NCBI GenBank assembly: GCA_963662155.1
Contig: OY759265.1
Coordinates: 60,156,326 to 60,220,325 of the forward strand
DNA length: 64,000 nt
Origin: Lamellibrachia columna
Taxonomy: Eukaryota; Annelida; Polychaeta; Sabellida; Siboglinidae
Direction: 5' to 3'
Shown: piece by piece, positions 11,901 through 25,800 of the stretch
Layout: each line of letters starts with the position of its first letter
Position numbering within the stretch: the first letter of the stretch is position 1
Program-made: the position numbers and the translations under genes
Notes under the pieces: generated by a model
Told to the model about the DNA's origin: nothing
The model's input: the letters and a program-made list of their open reading frames with translations, nothing else
Database searches by the model: none

Positions 11901-14900
11901 GATAAATATTTTTTATCTTGGCTGTCTTTAACCATGTTTGTGTCAGCACCTTTGAACAGAGTCACCTGGATCCATGGCGCTCTAAGTGCTCTAATTATTA
12001 TTATTAACTGCTGGAGGTTTTCATAAATGTGTTATCATAAGTGAGTGATTACCGTTACAAATATTTTACCATAGATATTTAATACAGTAGTGCATGTATA
12101 TAGTAAATAATTTCACATAATAAAATGAAACAATAGATATGCAATATTACAAAAAACAAACTGAAACATCAAACATAATAAACATGCATATTGTTACACA
12201 AAATAACGAAATTAAAGAAAACACAAAAATGCCCATCAATGTTCAACAATTTAACATAATCCAAAGATGTTAACATGAAACAATTTTATCAAAGCAATGG
12301 AAAGCCTTACTAGGAAACAGTGTAATGGTCACCTTAATTTAAGTATGTAAACTGTTTGGTTTAAATGTACAAAACAGATTTAATAAACATGTACCATCCT
12401 GTGTTTATAATATTAGATTTATTCCCACTTAAGATGTTTTACAAGTACATACAACACATTCTTCGGTGTATATTTTAGAGTGAATATAGGCTTGTTTTTT
12501 TTTATCAACAGTATGTGAAAACCAAACAGTTTGACAAACTTAGATGTCAGGCATTAACAACAACAACAACATATAAACATAAATTATAACTCATGCAAAC
12601 TGCTAATCCAGTCAGGAAACAACAGTAATGACGTAAATGAGGAAACAATAGGAAACGTGCAAAGGTAACAACCAACGACTATACAAGAAATGTAGACAGA
12701 GACAACACAAAGGAGAAACAGGAGTAAATCATTAGTGACCATTTCCAACCTGTCCAACAAAGCATAAAATGAGTAACATCACTGACTGAATCACTTTGAG
12801 TATGAGGCAGTATTTTAAAGCAACAATGATGACAACTGTTTTAATGTAGATAATACATCATTGCTGCAACTTTATAGCAGAAAATATCCTTGAAAAAGGC
12901 ATAAACCACTCATTCAAGAGTCACATTATTTCAATGCCTTACATAACATTTACAAATCTGATATGACTTGAGTATAGCTAACAGGAAAGATAAGCGTATG
13001 CAGTAAACTGCCCTCTGCATTAACAATATAACCATCACAATTCATAAATTAACAACTAAAACATTCTTCTTCTTCAATTGAAAGGGCTGAGCTCCTGCAA
13101 GCATATTGTGCCCAGTGGTGCTTGTAATGGATGGTTTCTTGTTTCATTTGACATGTTATTGTATTCGGATAGTACAAATGAGCTTCTCGAATGGTAAATA
13201 ACATGACAAACAAAACTAAAACATTGGTAACAGTACCAATGGTAACAGTACCAACACATGCCACATACAATGCATTCTTGTGCAGCTAGTCTAGTGCCCC
13301 CATTCTCAACTACCTGTAGTGCCACCTTTCCCATCTAAGAAGCTTACCCTGAAAAGTGACGTATAACAATTAAAGAAACAACATGGAAAAATAAGGCTTT
13401 AATAATATTATATAAATGGAATGTATTCATATGTTACACTTTACTGTCACATGTTCATACCGCATTAGTTTACGATTCCTTTCTAAGCGTATTCATTTCT
13501 TAGGATACTTTTGCTTCAGTTACAAAGATTTGTTTTCTCAACTACATAGTCCCTATCCCAACACAAATACAAACAATGTAATCATTATATTAATACCCAA
13601 TTCAAAATTGCTGCACAACCATTAAGTACAAGTATCTAATAATCATTAATATATTAATAATGAATACACTTTTGTTATTAAATGATTTCATTCAAATGAG
13701 GAGTAATCTAAAAACGTTATTCAGATCTGGACTATTTTTAGAAAATCATAAAAGAATTCCTCCATAATGCAAACAACAATTGCTTAATTAACATGCTGAA
13801 TGATTACCCTTTCAATCTAAACACCCATGCAGTAATACTAACAATAACATTTCACTAAAGAATACCTTTATATGAATTAGTTCTAACTAAATGTAAATTG
13901 TTAGCATGTTTATTTGCATTACAAAATATACTTATTACAAAGGAAGCAGGCAAACATGATGACATAAGTCGTGATGTTTGGCTTAGCAATATTTTGCAAT
14001 TGTCATATTTTATCTCGAACTAAATAACCGAAAAGCAACAGAACGAAAGCAGTGCAAAGTGAAACGGTCAGCGAGCGTGAAACTATCAACAGAAAATGGT
14101 GGCGGTCGCAATAGCGGTGAGTGAACAGTGCAACAACGAAATCTGGCACATCGCAATCTGTCACCAGCGAACATCAGTCAAACCTGTGGGGGGTGTATAT
14201 CGTATTGGTGGCGTCGGTATGGTCGGTACGGGCGTTGTCGGAGTAGGATCTGGTATTGGACATCCAGCCAATGAGACATGGGACTGCCGACTAGGCGCAA
14301 TCAGTGCAAAGTTGACGAAGCTAGAAAACAGCATCCAGACAAATGGACAGACGATGACACACATAGACCACGACACACATAGACAAACATGTGACAGTGA
14401 CACAGGTAACAGTGTGACCTGAACTGACACTGTCATGTCTGTGAGGAGCATCACAGAACTCAACGTTCTGCTTCGTGTCTGAAACATCAAATAATAAAAT
14501 GTTCTCCATTGTGGAGGGTCCATAATTTTTTGACGATAATTTTATATATTTCATATATGTAACAGTTGAGGTTTTGTGTCAATCCCTGTGTCACGTATAC
14601 ATACAGTGGGAGGGGGGAGGGGAACAGAGGAGGGTGCACAGCACATTCCCAGTGGCCAGATATTTCAAACACACTTGAAACACTGACCTCTAGTAGGTGC
14701 CACCTGTACTTCATCTCAACCGCCTGGTGGGTTGTGACCTATGACCTACCTGCTTTGGCTGGCGGGGGGATGCGTATCGGAGCGAGTGTTGGAGGACTGG
14801 TGGGAGCGGGAGTTGGGTCAGGAATTGGGCACATTCTGGCCACACCTCTCTGGTTAGTCAGTGGTGCATTCGCAAAGTTAATAAAACTGAAAAAGTGAAA

Positions 14901-17900
14901 GTGGTTGGCCAGCAACCAAACTGAAAGTGAAACTGAAGAACTGAAAGAAAATCACAGTACAGCAGCAAAAACAAAGTGTCAGCAACAGAGGTTGACTGCA
15001 GAGTGCTGCTCAATGCATTAGTGAGAGTTACGTGCAACCATTTCAAAAACGTTTTCTGCATTATACAGGTAATACAGCAGTCTAATAACAACATGGACAA
15101 AATGAAAGAAGACAAGCCAACATTCATTAAGCAGTATTTCTAACAATATGGAGTGCCATGAAAGTTGTAGTATAATATCAAATAAACGAACACATCCAAC
15201 TACAAGTGCTAACTTCACCAGACATACTACTATAAGATTACTAACAATTAACTCAGTCACCAGACATACTACTAAAAGATTACTAACAATTAACTCGGTC
15301 ACAGAGATGTTACCAAGAAATATGAAGTTATGGAATTAAAGTGATCTATAAGCCTCATTAACATAAATATGTAAGAGATAGGTACAAGAAGAAATGATAT
15401 GCAGACAGCCTATGTGAAATGTGCCATAGAAATGACAACTTGGACAGATTGTGTGAAAGAGTTTATGTAGATCCTGCAAACAAAACTAAATGTGGTTTAT
15501 ATCACGGTGTATCGAGTGTTAGAATGTACACAAGTAAAACATTCTTGACAATGTATTTTCTAGTTGATGCTAGTTATTAGAGGAGTATAAAAATTCAACA
15601 ACACATCAGCTTGATACATTTACAACAATAGTAAATGAAGAGCCCACATGACCGCAAACTAACAAAATTACTTATGCTTCATAATGAACAAAGAAACATA
15701 GCTGTAAAACAACGTTATACAGAGACACATATCTGGCACTATAAAATAGCCTTTAAAACAAACAAAAACTAGCATTGCCTATTACATTCAGTACTTACCG
15801 GTTGTTGACAGTGACATCACCAATGCAGCCGACATACTGAACCTTGGTGCCGACATTCTCATTGATGATATTGAAGCCTGGTGGGGCACCACCAAAGTAG
15901 AGCGGGCTCGTTGTGTCGATGCGTTTCTTGCCAGCAATCCTAGTCTTCACCATCTCAGAGTCATCCACTACCAGCTGCAGTCTGTCATACAAGCAGTGAA
16001 CATTTCACCGTCAAAGTTTTAACCACCGATATATTCAACAAACAACAACAAACCTGACATCCATTGTGAAAGGAATACTTGCTATGTTATCAATATTTCA
16101 GTTGTCATATGTGATAACAAAACCTCAAAAGTAAATATCAAAGTTGTAAATAAAGCACAACGTACTCTTTGCCGTTCTTTGTCACAGTAATGTAGTGCCA
16201 TCTGCCATCTGCGTATGTATCAATGTTCGTCTGCAGGACGGTACGGCGACCTTCAGACTTGGTGATTACAACGTACTTTCCGTCCTTCATTGCGATGGAG
16301 AAAGCATTCTCCTGCACACAGCAAACACGTATCGGTCAACTAATCGCTCTCAGACGACTAATCTTCTCAGTAAACTAATCGGTCTTAGCCAACTAATTGC
16401 TCACAGCCAACTAATCGCTCTCAGTCAACTAATCGCTCTCAGTCAACTAATCGCTCTCAGTCAACTAATCACTCTCTGTCAAATAATCACTCTGTCAACT
16501 AAACGCAGAAATTTGTTAGCCTCATCCTACCAAATGGTGCATATTTCAGTAATGTAGACTGTCTGACTGGGTAAGATATGAATCATTGAACTCCTTTATT
16601 TAATGACTGGCTGAAATGGAATGTTTTATATATCTGCTTGCAGAATTGATAAAATGTAAAATTCTCAAAAATAATTTGATCCCAAGTTTTATCAGTGTTT
16701 AACTGACCTGGTATATGGGTTGGAAACTGGAAACATATGCCAATCGTATAAGACACTACAAGCATAAGTCTGCTCTGCCTGGTGTTTATACCAGGGAAGG
16801 CAAGATGTCATTGGCAAGAGAAATATGGGTGCACAACCTTACATGCTGGGCCCCTAGGGGGCCATTATTTCCATACTAATGTATGTATTACATCCTGGGG
16901 TGCGTGCAAATTTCACCTGGGCTGGTCGGTCGTCAGAGGTGTAGAAGATGAGTCCGTCATTGTTGGTAGATTTCACTCTCATGCTCATTGAATACTGAGA
17001 TTCGATACTGATGGGATCCATCTCAATGTAGGCGTTCTCACCCGAGAATGACACGGTGCGCGCTATCTGTTCACAGATATTCTCAGTCATATAAACTGCA
17101 ACTGCCACTTAAGACATGTAATTTAAATACACTCTTTATGTGCAAACTTTACTGTAACAGTTGGAGAATTACTAGCAGTTACTATTACATGGGGCAACAG
17201 TAGCTCTGCGGTTAGAGAGTCAGACTGTTGATCAAGGGGACCTGGGTTTGAGTCCAACTACTGTTGTTTCAAAACTTGGCAAATTTTTTTCAAAATACTT
17301 TACCTGTATCTTTCAGAAGAAACACTAAAGACTGTTGGTCCCTTTGTACTTGGTGTCTATGGGAAGTAAAAGATCCCACACAGTGGAATAGATAAAAACT
17401 TGTCATAGACTCACAGAGCCATTGGTTTTGATTTGTAAAAACACATACAGGCGCTGCATTAACTTGTGCAAAAAATGCACAATGAACGAGTTGTCAAGAA
17501 GGATACTAGTGCTATACATGACACCATTATTATAATAATGACTAAATTTAATATAATATTTGAAGTGATCGCTAGTGATAGTGTTGGGTGCGAAGTCATT
17601 GTTCACCATGTGAGCGTGACTAAGAATGACGTCTCACCTGAGGACAGCCGGGGACAACACCCTTGGCATAGAGACTGTCAGTCAGGTCCCTCTGTGTCAC
17701 CTCCAACTGCAGCTCCTTCACACAGCCTTCAAAGCCTTGTTTGGAAACACCACTGAAACAACACGCCACCACTCATCATCAAATAAATACTACTGAAACA
17801 ACACGCCATCACTCATCACCAAATAAACACCACTGAAACAGCACATCATCACCCAATAAACACCACTGAAACAACACGCCACCATTCATCACCCAATGTT

Positions 17901-20900
17901 TGGTTTCTACGCCACTTTAAAAATTCCAGAATTAAGATGTATTTCAGTTACTAAGCACCATTTCACAAGTTCCCTTAAAGGTCATTTCTGAATTAATTTT
18001 TTTGCTCGTCTCCATTTAGAACCATTTTATGAAAAATCAAACCTATCTAATATCAAGTACAACATGGTAGCTCATTAGTGCATATGTGTTATTTAGTTCT
18101 GATGAAACCATCAGACAAACTACTAAATTGCTTTTGACTGGGCCCAGTAAAAATTCAGAGTACAAACAACAGTGGTCTGGCTGTATATACCTTAACATAA
18201 GGTATTTGCACTTTCACAAGTTAACTGACCTTATGATTTAAGTGAATTCTTTCGACGATTTTAACAAAAGTGATCACTCTTTTATTACATGGATTGTGCA
18301 TGTTCTTAAACTAATCACACATTTGGCTGACTGAATCAAGGAGGGAGTTTTAATGGTTGACAAAAAAAACGGAACGTGACTTACGGGAAGACCACCTCCC
18401 CCTTGTAGCCTCCGATGTAGATCTTCTTGTCGAAGGCAAGCTCCTTCTGCTTGCCGGGAGATAGGCCACTGGCCGCTTAACACAACACGATACGATGCAG
18501 CAATCTGACCAATTTCAGTTCAATACAGAACAATTTATTTTGTTGACTTTTTAATGTACGATTTAATACTAGAAAATTGCTAGGTTCGTAGATGCTTATT
18601 ACAGATAAGGTATATGAAGGATATGAGAGATAGTGACATGTTTGGTGCAGAAGAGTTATTAACTGTAGTAGGGACAAGGGTATTAGGCACTGGGAAGATG
18701 AAGGGAAATATGAGAGGTAAGACAAGAAAACCCCGTGAGAAACAGTTACAAGACATGTGCACTGGGTGTGAAAACTTCTAATCATTACAGTATTAATTCA
18801 TTTAATTTGCATAACTTGACAGCCACTTTCATCCCATTAGGAAGATGTCTATGCCACCCTACCCACCCGCTACAAGGAGGAACACTCCACCCCTCTACTA
18901 GGGTGAGCATTCCATCTCACAACAAAGAGCACTCCACCCCTCTACTAGGGTGAGCATTCCATCTCACAACAAGGAGCACTCCATCTCTTTCTCTACTAGG
19001 GTGAACACTCCATCCCACAACAAGGAGCACCCCACCCCTCTACTAGGGTGAACACTCCATCCCACAACAAGGAGCACCCCACCCCTCTACTAGGGTGAGC
19101 ACTTCATCCCACAACAAGGAGCACTACACCCATCTACTAGGGTGAGCACTTCATCCCACAACAAGGAGCACCCCACCCCTCTACTAGGGTGAGCAATCCA
19201 TCCCACAACAAGGAGCACTACACCCATCTACTAGGGTGAGCACTTCATCCCACAACAAGGAGCACCCCACCCCTCTACTAGGGTGAGCAATCCATCCCAC
19301 AACAAGGAGCACCCCACCCATCTACTAGGTTGAGCACTTCATCACACAACAAGGAGCACCCCACCCCTCTACTAGGGTGAGCAATCCATCCCACAACAAG
19401 GAGCACCCCACCCCTCTACTAGGGTGAGCAATCCATCCCACAACAAGGAGCACCCCACCCATCTACTAGGTTGAGCACTTCATCACACAACAAGGAGCAC
19501 CCCACCCCTCTACTAGGGTGAGCAATCCATCCCACAACAAGGAGCACCCCAACCATCTACTAGGTTGAGCACTTCATCCCACAACAAGGAGCACCCCACC
19601 CCTCTACTAGGGTGAGCAATCCATCCCACAACAAGGAGCACCCCACCATTCTACTAGGTTGAGCACTTCATCCCACAACAAGGACCATCCCACCCCTCTA
19701 CTAGGTTGAGCACTTCATCCCACAACAAGGACCATCCCACCCCTCTACTAGGTTGATCACTTCATCCCACAACCAAGGAGCACCCCACCCCTCTACTAGG
19801 GTGAGCAATCCATCCCACAACAAGGAGCACCCCACCCCTCTACTAGGGTGAGCAATCCATCCCACAACAAGGACCATCCCACCCCTCTACTAGGTTGAGC
19901 ACTTCATCCCACAAGGACCATCCTACCCCTCTACTAGGTTGAGCACTTCATCCCACAACAAGGAGCACCCCACCCCTCTACTAGGGTGAGCAATCCATCC
20001 CACAACAAGGACCATCCCACCCATCTACTATGTTGAGCACTTCATCCCACAACAAGGACCATCCCACCCCTCTACTAGGTTGAGCACTTCATCCCACAAG
20101 GACCATCCTACCCCTCTACTAGGTTGAGCACTTCATCCCACAACAAGGACCATCCCACCCCTCTACTAGGTTGAACACTTCATCCCACAACAAAGACCAT
20201 CCCACCCCTCTACTAGGTTGAGCACTCCATCCCACAACAAGGAGCACCCCACCCATCTACTAGGGTGAGCACTCCATCCCACAACAAGGAGCACCCCACC
20301 CTCTACTAGGGTGAGCACTTCATCCCACAACAAGGAGCATCCCACCCCTCTACTAGGTTGAGCACTTCATACCACAACAAGGACCACCCCTCTACTAGGT
20401 TGAGCACTCCATCCCACAACAAGGAGCACCCCACCCCTCTACAAGGACAGACACCCCAACTTACCAGATTTTCCATCGATCTGCAGTAGACCATTCTTGT
20501 CAAAGCGGTTGGCAAACACCTTGTGCCACTGTCCATCGTTGAAGCGTTCACTCGACTGAAGAGTTGCCTTCCCTGATCCAAGATCGTACTGGAACACAAC
20601 GTGGCCATCCCGCAACTCGATCGACAGGAAGTCTCCATCTTTGGCGTCTCCCACAAGGAAGAGCAGACCATTTTTGGAGAAGGTGCGGAATGAAATACTG
20701 ACTCCTGTTGCCTTGTTTGGTCGGAAGCGGCCCTGTGAGAGCACGATGTAGCCATTGCCATCGAAGCGGTAACCCTTCGTAACAAGGGCTTCAAGCACGC
20801 CTCTGGAGAGAAATCATATGACATTGTTAAATGTGATTTAATTAATTAATTAAAAGTATTAGCCTGTTTTTCCTTTCTTGTTACAATTGAGCATAACTGA

Positions 20901-22843
20901 ATCCACGATCCATCTATTAAGTTGTATGTATTCATAATTAATGGGTTAGAAATGAGCTTACAATGTCCCATGAAAAATACATCCTTTCAACTGACTTCAC
21001 CGATCATTAAAACATGAATCAACATTCTAGGAGCAGGAAGACTTTTGCAGTTCACAAGTACAATATCACAAGTACAACTGAAATAGCTCTAGTTCCGACA
21101 TTTGTCTTAAAACTGGGAACAAAAAGTAGATTAGAATTAGATGATTGAAGTTGTTTGGAACCCCAACAAAAACAGTGTCAGAAATGATTGGAATGTTCAA
21201 CACATGTTGATTCTATGCCCCAGATATGAGATACAGTGTATGGGATACCGTGTATGAGATACAGTGTATGGGATACAGTGTTAAAAAATATATGTTAAGT
21301 AATTAGTCAGTTGTTAATTAATTTAAAGTTAATAAAAAAATTATTAAAACGTAATTAAAAATTAATTTGGAATGCCAAACACAGACTTAAATCAACCTAC
21401 AAAATTAGGATGCAAAGAAAACATGTACAATCATCACTACTTCATGGTAGCTCGTTGATGACAGGTAAGACATAATCAGAATTATGACCAAGACGACCTT
21501 GCCGTGTCTGTGCGTCACTTTATGATGGTTCTGAAGAATAAATAAATAAATCAGAATAAATGTTTACCAACTTCCAGTTGGATCAATATTCGCCAGAGGG
21601 CAGCACACGTATGTCACCTGACAGGAAGAGTAAATATTGGTAAGGTAACTACAATGGTCTGAACTACAAGACTCAGTATTGCCATATGGGCACAAGTGGA
21701 GCCAAATAACCTGTGTCCTCACCTAGCCTTGCAGCCGCGGTGTTTGTTATTCTCTGCCTTCACAAAGTCCCACAGTCCAATAGCTGCTCCATCATACTTG
21801 ACATCCTCTATGCAGCCAGTGAATCTCAGGTGGTTCAGCTTCCCTTGGAGCTGCAATCATGTAATGTCATGTGATCTCATACACAGTCAAGTTACGTGTG
21901 TTCTGGTAAGGTAAAACAGCTGCTCTCTCAAAAACTTCTAACACCAGCAATGTTCTAAATTAAGTGAACATTACAATGATTACATTTTGTAATATAAAAA
22001 TACATTGCCATGTATACTGTTAACTAAAGACAATGGGGCGCATCAGCATCGTCTCTTCGAGACTACGCTCTGCCTACTAAAGACTGCCTTGTGGAATTAC
22101 ACAAAAATGTTGCAACTATAATTGGCCAACAGTATGTCACATTTGATGCAAGTTGAAGTGAACGTTGATATTATAAAAAACAGTGGTCTTGGCATATATA
22201 TAAACCATGGAAATAAAAATCACACATTTTGGAAAATCCACTTTTCCTCAGTTAACTAAAATTTGCAATTCATTTAAGTGATAGTTTTCTCTGATGTTCT
22301 TTTTCTGGGAGAAGGGAATGTTGTTTGAATAGTGTGACATGTTTGAGTAAAACGAAAAAAATCTAGCAACCAATACTCACACCAGAGTTTTCAGGCACGC
22401 CACCTATGTAAAACTTTGTGTCTCTGGGATCGAGGTCGAAGACGGAGAATGTGCCAGGAACCTCACCGTTTGCGTCAATGTCTGGCTCTCCATCAGTTCG
22501 CACTGACACCGTCGCTGTGCGTCCAGTCCTAGAAACAGATCACATGAAAAGATTGCACTATGTGTCATGATTATATTATATACGTTATTATATGAAAACT
22601 GAGCTGAGTCACACTCAGTTGAATTAATAATATGTATGTCAATAAACGGTGAATAATCATATCATCTGAAAAACGTGTTAATCTGGACACATACTGGAGA
22701 CCAAGGTTCCACTGTAATCAGTTACATGATGTTCCCTGACCAGACTTCTGTACAATACCAGGCATAGCACACATATATATCATATAATATATATATATTA
22801 CACACACACACTCTCCTCACTCTCTCACTCACTCACTCACTCA

Positions 22844-22899
<56 letters not shown>

Positions 22900-25800
22900 C
22901 AGCCCACCTTTCCACTGCCACTTCATGCCATTTGCCGTCGGTGACAACAGCCGGGTTCTCAATGACACCCACTCCGGCTCCAAGGTCAAACTTATAGTAG
23001 ACCTTGCCATCAATGATCTCCAGAGCCATGTAGTCCTCCTACGACAGAAAGCTAATTTGGCAGTGACTTGGCAAAAGCTCACACCAGGCAACATTGTGGG
23101 GCTGAAAGTAACCACATACAATGATGGTGATGCTGGAATAATTTATGTGGGATATTTTGTCCCGTATATTTGAAAAAGTAAAAAATTTTGCCCTCTATAT
23201 TATAAGAACACAAGATATTTTGTCCTGTATATTTGAAAAAAGTAAGACATTTTGGCTAGTACATTATAAGAAGGTAAGATATTTTGTCCTCTATATTTGA
23301 AGACAGTAAGACATTTTCGCAGGTAAAATATTTTAGTGTATATATTCAATGAAATATTTTAGTGTATATATATTCAAAGAAAGAACAATATCTCTATTCG
23401 AAGGTGCAAATACATATTGGCCAAAGATACTTCCTAGTACAACATTGTACTTTGGCATATCGGGCCTCTTCGATGTCATAACAATAATATCACATATATG
23501 GCACTATATATCCAGAATCCGTTCTGAGACGCTGATAAACATACTGCTGCCAACATACACACAGATGACTCTTTAAGCCAATAGAATATAATAAACATGA
23601 ATAAAACCTAATTTTAAAAGGTATATTCAGACACACAAATATATACAATTACTAAATAAATAAATGCATGAGCTAAGGCACTCACCAGCATGCCGCGGGA
23701 CGTGCGATCAGGACCGATGTAGGCCAGCAGTCCATTCTTGTCCTTAGTTCGGAAGTAGATGGACAGTTTGCTGTAGGAGCCGGCCTGGGTCAGACTGACC
23801 GGGTTACGTACTTGGAGACTGACGTTCTTCGCAAATGAAACACCCACTCGGATCTACAACAGCAAATACCACATCACTTCGCATACTGGCAGATAACTTG
23901 TCAAAGAGATGTTCCTGTGAGCAGAACACTTGACTTCTTCTGGAACGTACTTACACATTGTTGGCGAGACTATGTAATATAAACAAAAGTTGTCAGATGT
24001 ACTTACTATAAGTACTTACTATAATATAATATAATAAACTATTCTTTGTTCCATGAATCCAAAACAAAGGTTTCAGAACATGCATTATTATTATTTTATA
24101 ATTAAATTATATCTAGGCCAACACATATATATATATATCTTTTTAACATGTGAAATATTTTCATATTATTATGCAAATCCGTAATTAAACTGAATCTTGA
24201 AGTAAACATGTATTATAACATTTCAGTTCAAAATGCATGTTTTTAACTGTAAAAACACCACTGCAGAATCTGGGTTTGTAGGAAGTAAGTCAGCAAAAAC
24301 AAAGAAATTCCAGAAAACACTGTAATGATTCTAATGGTGACAGTAGCTGCATACCCTGCTGGCCTCGCCCCGGGATAGACTGATCTGCTCCGTCAGCGAG
24401 TTGATGCTGCGAGTAAGGTCTTTGCCAATTCTGTTCACGGTGACCGACTGCTTGCTCAACTTGGCCAGCAAATTTGTCATGTCTGGCACAAGGCGCAGCA
24501 CATTGTCCACTGTCACAGGAAATGTTAAAGTTTACAATAATGTCAACACAGTTCCTTGGTGGACAGTGAGCACAGGACATATTTATACCACAATTGAAGT
24601 TCTTGATATACATGTAGTGTATATTGTGCATTTGTCCTTCAATCTGGATCCTTCAATACTGTTAATACCCTATTACATAACATCAATTTCTATAGCTACG
24701 ATAGAAGAAACACAACTCCATAGCAAACAAAGAAGATACAACTACCTCCATAGCAATACTACTTGAATCTTCCTAGCAATGACAGGTTATAAATGAGTAT
24801 TCCCCTGACAAGATGAATATTGCAGTTATCATTTCTGCCAACTGTGGAAAAACAATATATAATAATAGAATATACAACAAATGAAGGCATACCTTGAGCC
24901 TGGGCCTTGCGGATGTCACGGTTTGCGTCATCAATGTCACGAGGAATCTCCTCAACCTTGCGCTTGTCCTCTGGAAGTCTGTCCATGATATCCTGGATCC
25001 GGATCTGCGCATTCTCCGCCTTTCGGTGGGCCTGGATCGCCTTGTCTGCTGCGTCCTGTGCTTCCTGGCTGTGTCCGTCTGGTGAACAATAAACAGTCAT
25101 TGATTTTATGAATTTATTGTAGCTGTTAGCACTGCGATTGCATGGAATGATCTATTTGCAATGACTTGCATCTAGTGGTGCCAGACATTACACAACATGT
25201 GATAGACGCATACCTTGAGGGAGATTAGAGAGTCCAATGAGTAGGTCTTTGAGTCCTTCTCTGGCTCTCTCGTTTACCTCATGGACCTGTTCTGTGAGAC
25301 TCTTGGCCACCTCCAGTCGTGGTCTGACATCTGTGACAGAGAGACCCACAAATACACTGATACATTTCTAGCCTGGTAAACATCACAAAGTAGCTCCTTG
25401 TGCATCGTAAACACTTGGATACATTCTCCACATAGTTTAATTATTGCTTGAAGGGCCCTCCTCAATTAAATTTTTTCGCTTGTCTCATTTCAGACTCAGA
25501 AAAATATAACATCTAGTATCACCTAAGACATGTAGTATCAGCTAAGACATGTAGTATCAACTAAGACATGTAGTATCAACTAAGACATGCTAGCACAATT
25601 TGTGCAAATGTTATTATTTATTTTGATTAAATCATCAAACAAATTATTAAACGGGTCCGGTTAAAATTTAGTGAAACAAGGGCAAAAGTTGCCCCGGCTC
25701 TATATACTATAGCACATCAATTTACCCCATCTAATAATCAAGTCAATTGTATTGATTATTTAACAAAGTATGCAGTTTTATTAAATCTACTGTACATATT

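Noticed and set aside
14096..14898. Two + strand open frames with a glycine-zipper look (GVGSGIGH in both), suggesting a nested small gene pair
   Set aside because: They are the antisense reading of laminin exons 54a and 54b. The minus strand has matching splice sites, phases and LG3 sequence, which explains the similarity.
17193..17265. tRNA gene
   Set aside because: It has A and B boxes but no good acceptor or anticodon stems, and a SINE body follows. The same applies at 52057 and 62995.
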